The position numbers and the translations under genes are program-made. Below the pieces are notes generated by a model that worked only from the letters and a program-made list of their open reading frames with translations, ran no database searches and was not told where the DNA came from. A stretch of DNA of 7,304 bases from Enterobacteriaceae bacterium (lineage in GTDB: Bacteria > Pseudomonadota > Gammaproteobacteria > Enterobacterales > Enterobacteriaceae). Below, piece by piece: positions 7,062 through 7,304 of the stretch (the first letter of the stretch is position 1; each line of letters begins with the position of its first letter). The stretch is from contig JALAGK010000223.1 in NCBI GenBank assembly GCA_022712475.1, positions 1 through 7,304 on the forward strand, read 5' to 3'.

Positions 7062-7304
7062 AAAAAGCGACATGGGTTACTGCGCTTACCCTCAGCGCCG
7101 GAAACGGGATTGCGAAAAGCAGAAATCAGTAAACATGCTGTTGCAATTTCTGGTAGCAGTTGTGGGTGTGGCTGTGGCTTTGTCTGAGGCTTTTGATGAG
7201 GGGGTAAAACTGTGAGACAATGTGTAAGTGAATGTCTATAAAAAAAGATACGAGAGTGTAAAAAAATAATTCAAAATGTGATAAAGATGATGATTTAGCT
7301 TGAA

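Larger units (their letters stand above)
6977..7304. other. intergenic region upstream of ycaI, no convincing gene
   Basis: These 328 bases lie between ycaI and the expected ihfB gene, whose coding end is not inside the window in any minus-strand frame. They hold the ycaI ribosome binding site, a candidate promoter and a purine-rich stretch on the transcript strand (AAAGAAAAAAAGGAAAA). There is also a short GC repeat, GCGCT/AGCGC (7082-7086 and 7094-7098). The outer 90 bases (about 7215-7304) are AT-rich. They include a weak second promoter-like pair on the minus strand, TTTACA (7262-7257), 16 bases, TATAGA (7240-7235). No terminator for the upstream gene, REP element or recognised small RNA was seen. 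A 47-codon plus-strand ORF (7072-7215) is marginal and is not called as a gene. Confidence 0.6.

Noticed and set aside
7211..7290. CRP-like half-sites (TGTGA) upstream of ycaI
   Set aside because: Two TGTGA words occur, but neither has a TCACA-like partner six bases on, so no full operator can be supported.
7216..7304. 3' end of ihfB at the right edge
   Set aside because: None of the minus-strand frames at the edge encodes the conserved IhfB C-terminus, so the gene must lie wholly outside the window.

Overview
The window is ordinary chromosome from a gamma-proteobacterium of the order Enterobacterales. It is a close relative of Escherichia coli but probably not E. coli itself. The evidence is gene order and protein content: MsbA has the same length and motif positions as remembered for E. 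coli, while LpxK, YcaQ and especially YcaI differ at many residues. No mobile element, tRNA, rRNA, CRISPR array or phage gene was seen.

Every gene lies on the minus strand, so the block is transcribed from right to left: ycaI (ComEC/Rec2-like membrane protein), msbA (lipid A flippase), lpxK (lipid A 4'-kinase), ycaQ (DNA crosslink glycosylase), ycaR (small Trm112-like protein) and kdsB (CMP-Kdo synthetase, cut by the left edge). The order matches the E. coli ycaI-msbA-lpxK-ycaQ-ycaR-kdsB cluster. The gene expected next, beyond the right edge, is ihfB, but none of its coding sequence is visible. The right-hand 328 bases (6977-7304) contain no convincing gene. They hold the ycaI ribosome binding site, a candidate ycaI promoter, an A-rich leader and an AT-rich end.

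Three of the genes build the outer membrane. KdsB activates Kdo, LpxK phosphorylates the lipid A precursor to give the acceptor for Kdo, and MsbA flips the finished lipid A-core across the inner membrane. msbA and lpxK overlap by ATGA, as do ycaR and kdsB, which suggests translational coupling in each pair. The junctions suggest finer control: a candidate sigma-70 promoter for msbA-lpxK sits at the end of ycaI, and a hairpin followed by a T-tract sits at the end of lpxK, before ycaQ. The two non-envelope members, YcaI and YcaQ, both belong to DNA-handling families (DNA uptake and crosslink repair).

No previously undescribed system was found. The points most worth a second look are the lpxK-ycaQ terminator or attenuator, the msbA promoter with an adjacent dyad and no clear Shine-Dalgarno site, the GTG start of ycaQ beside an out-of-frame ATG, the intact ComEC-like protein, and the long region upstream of ycaI with a marginal small ORF.
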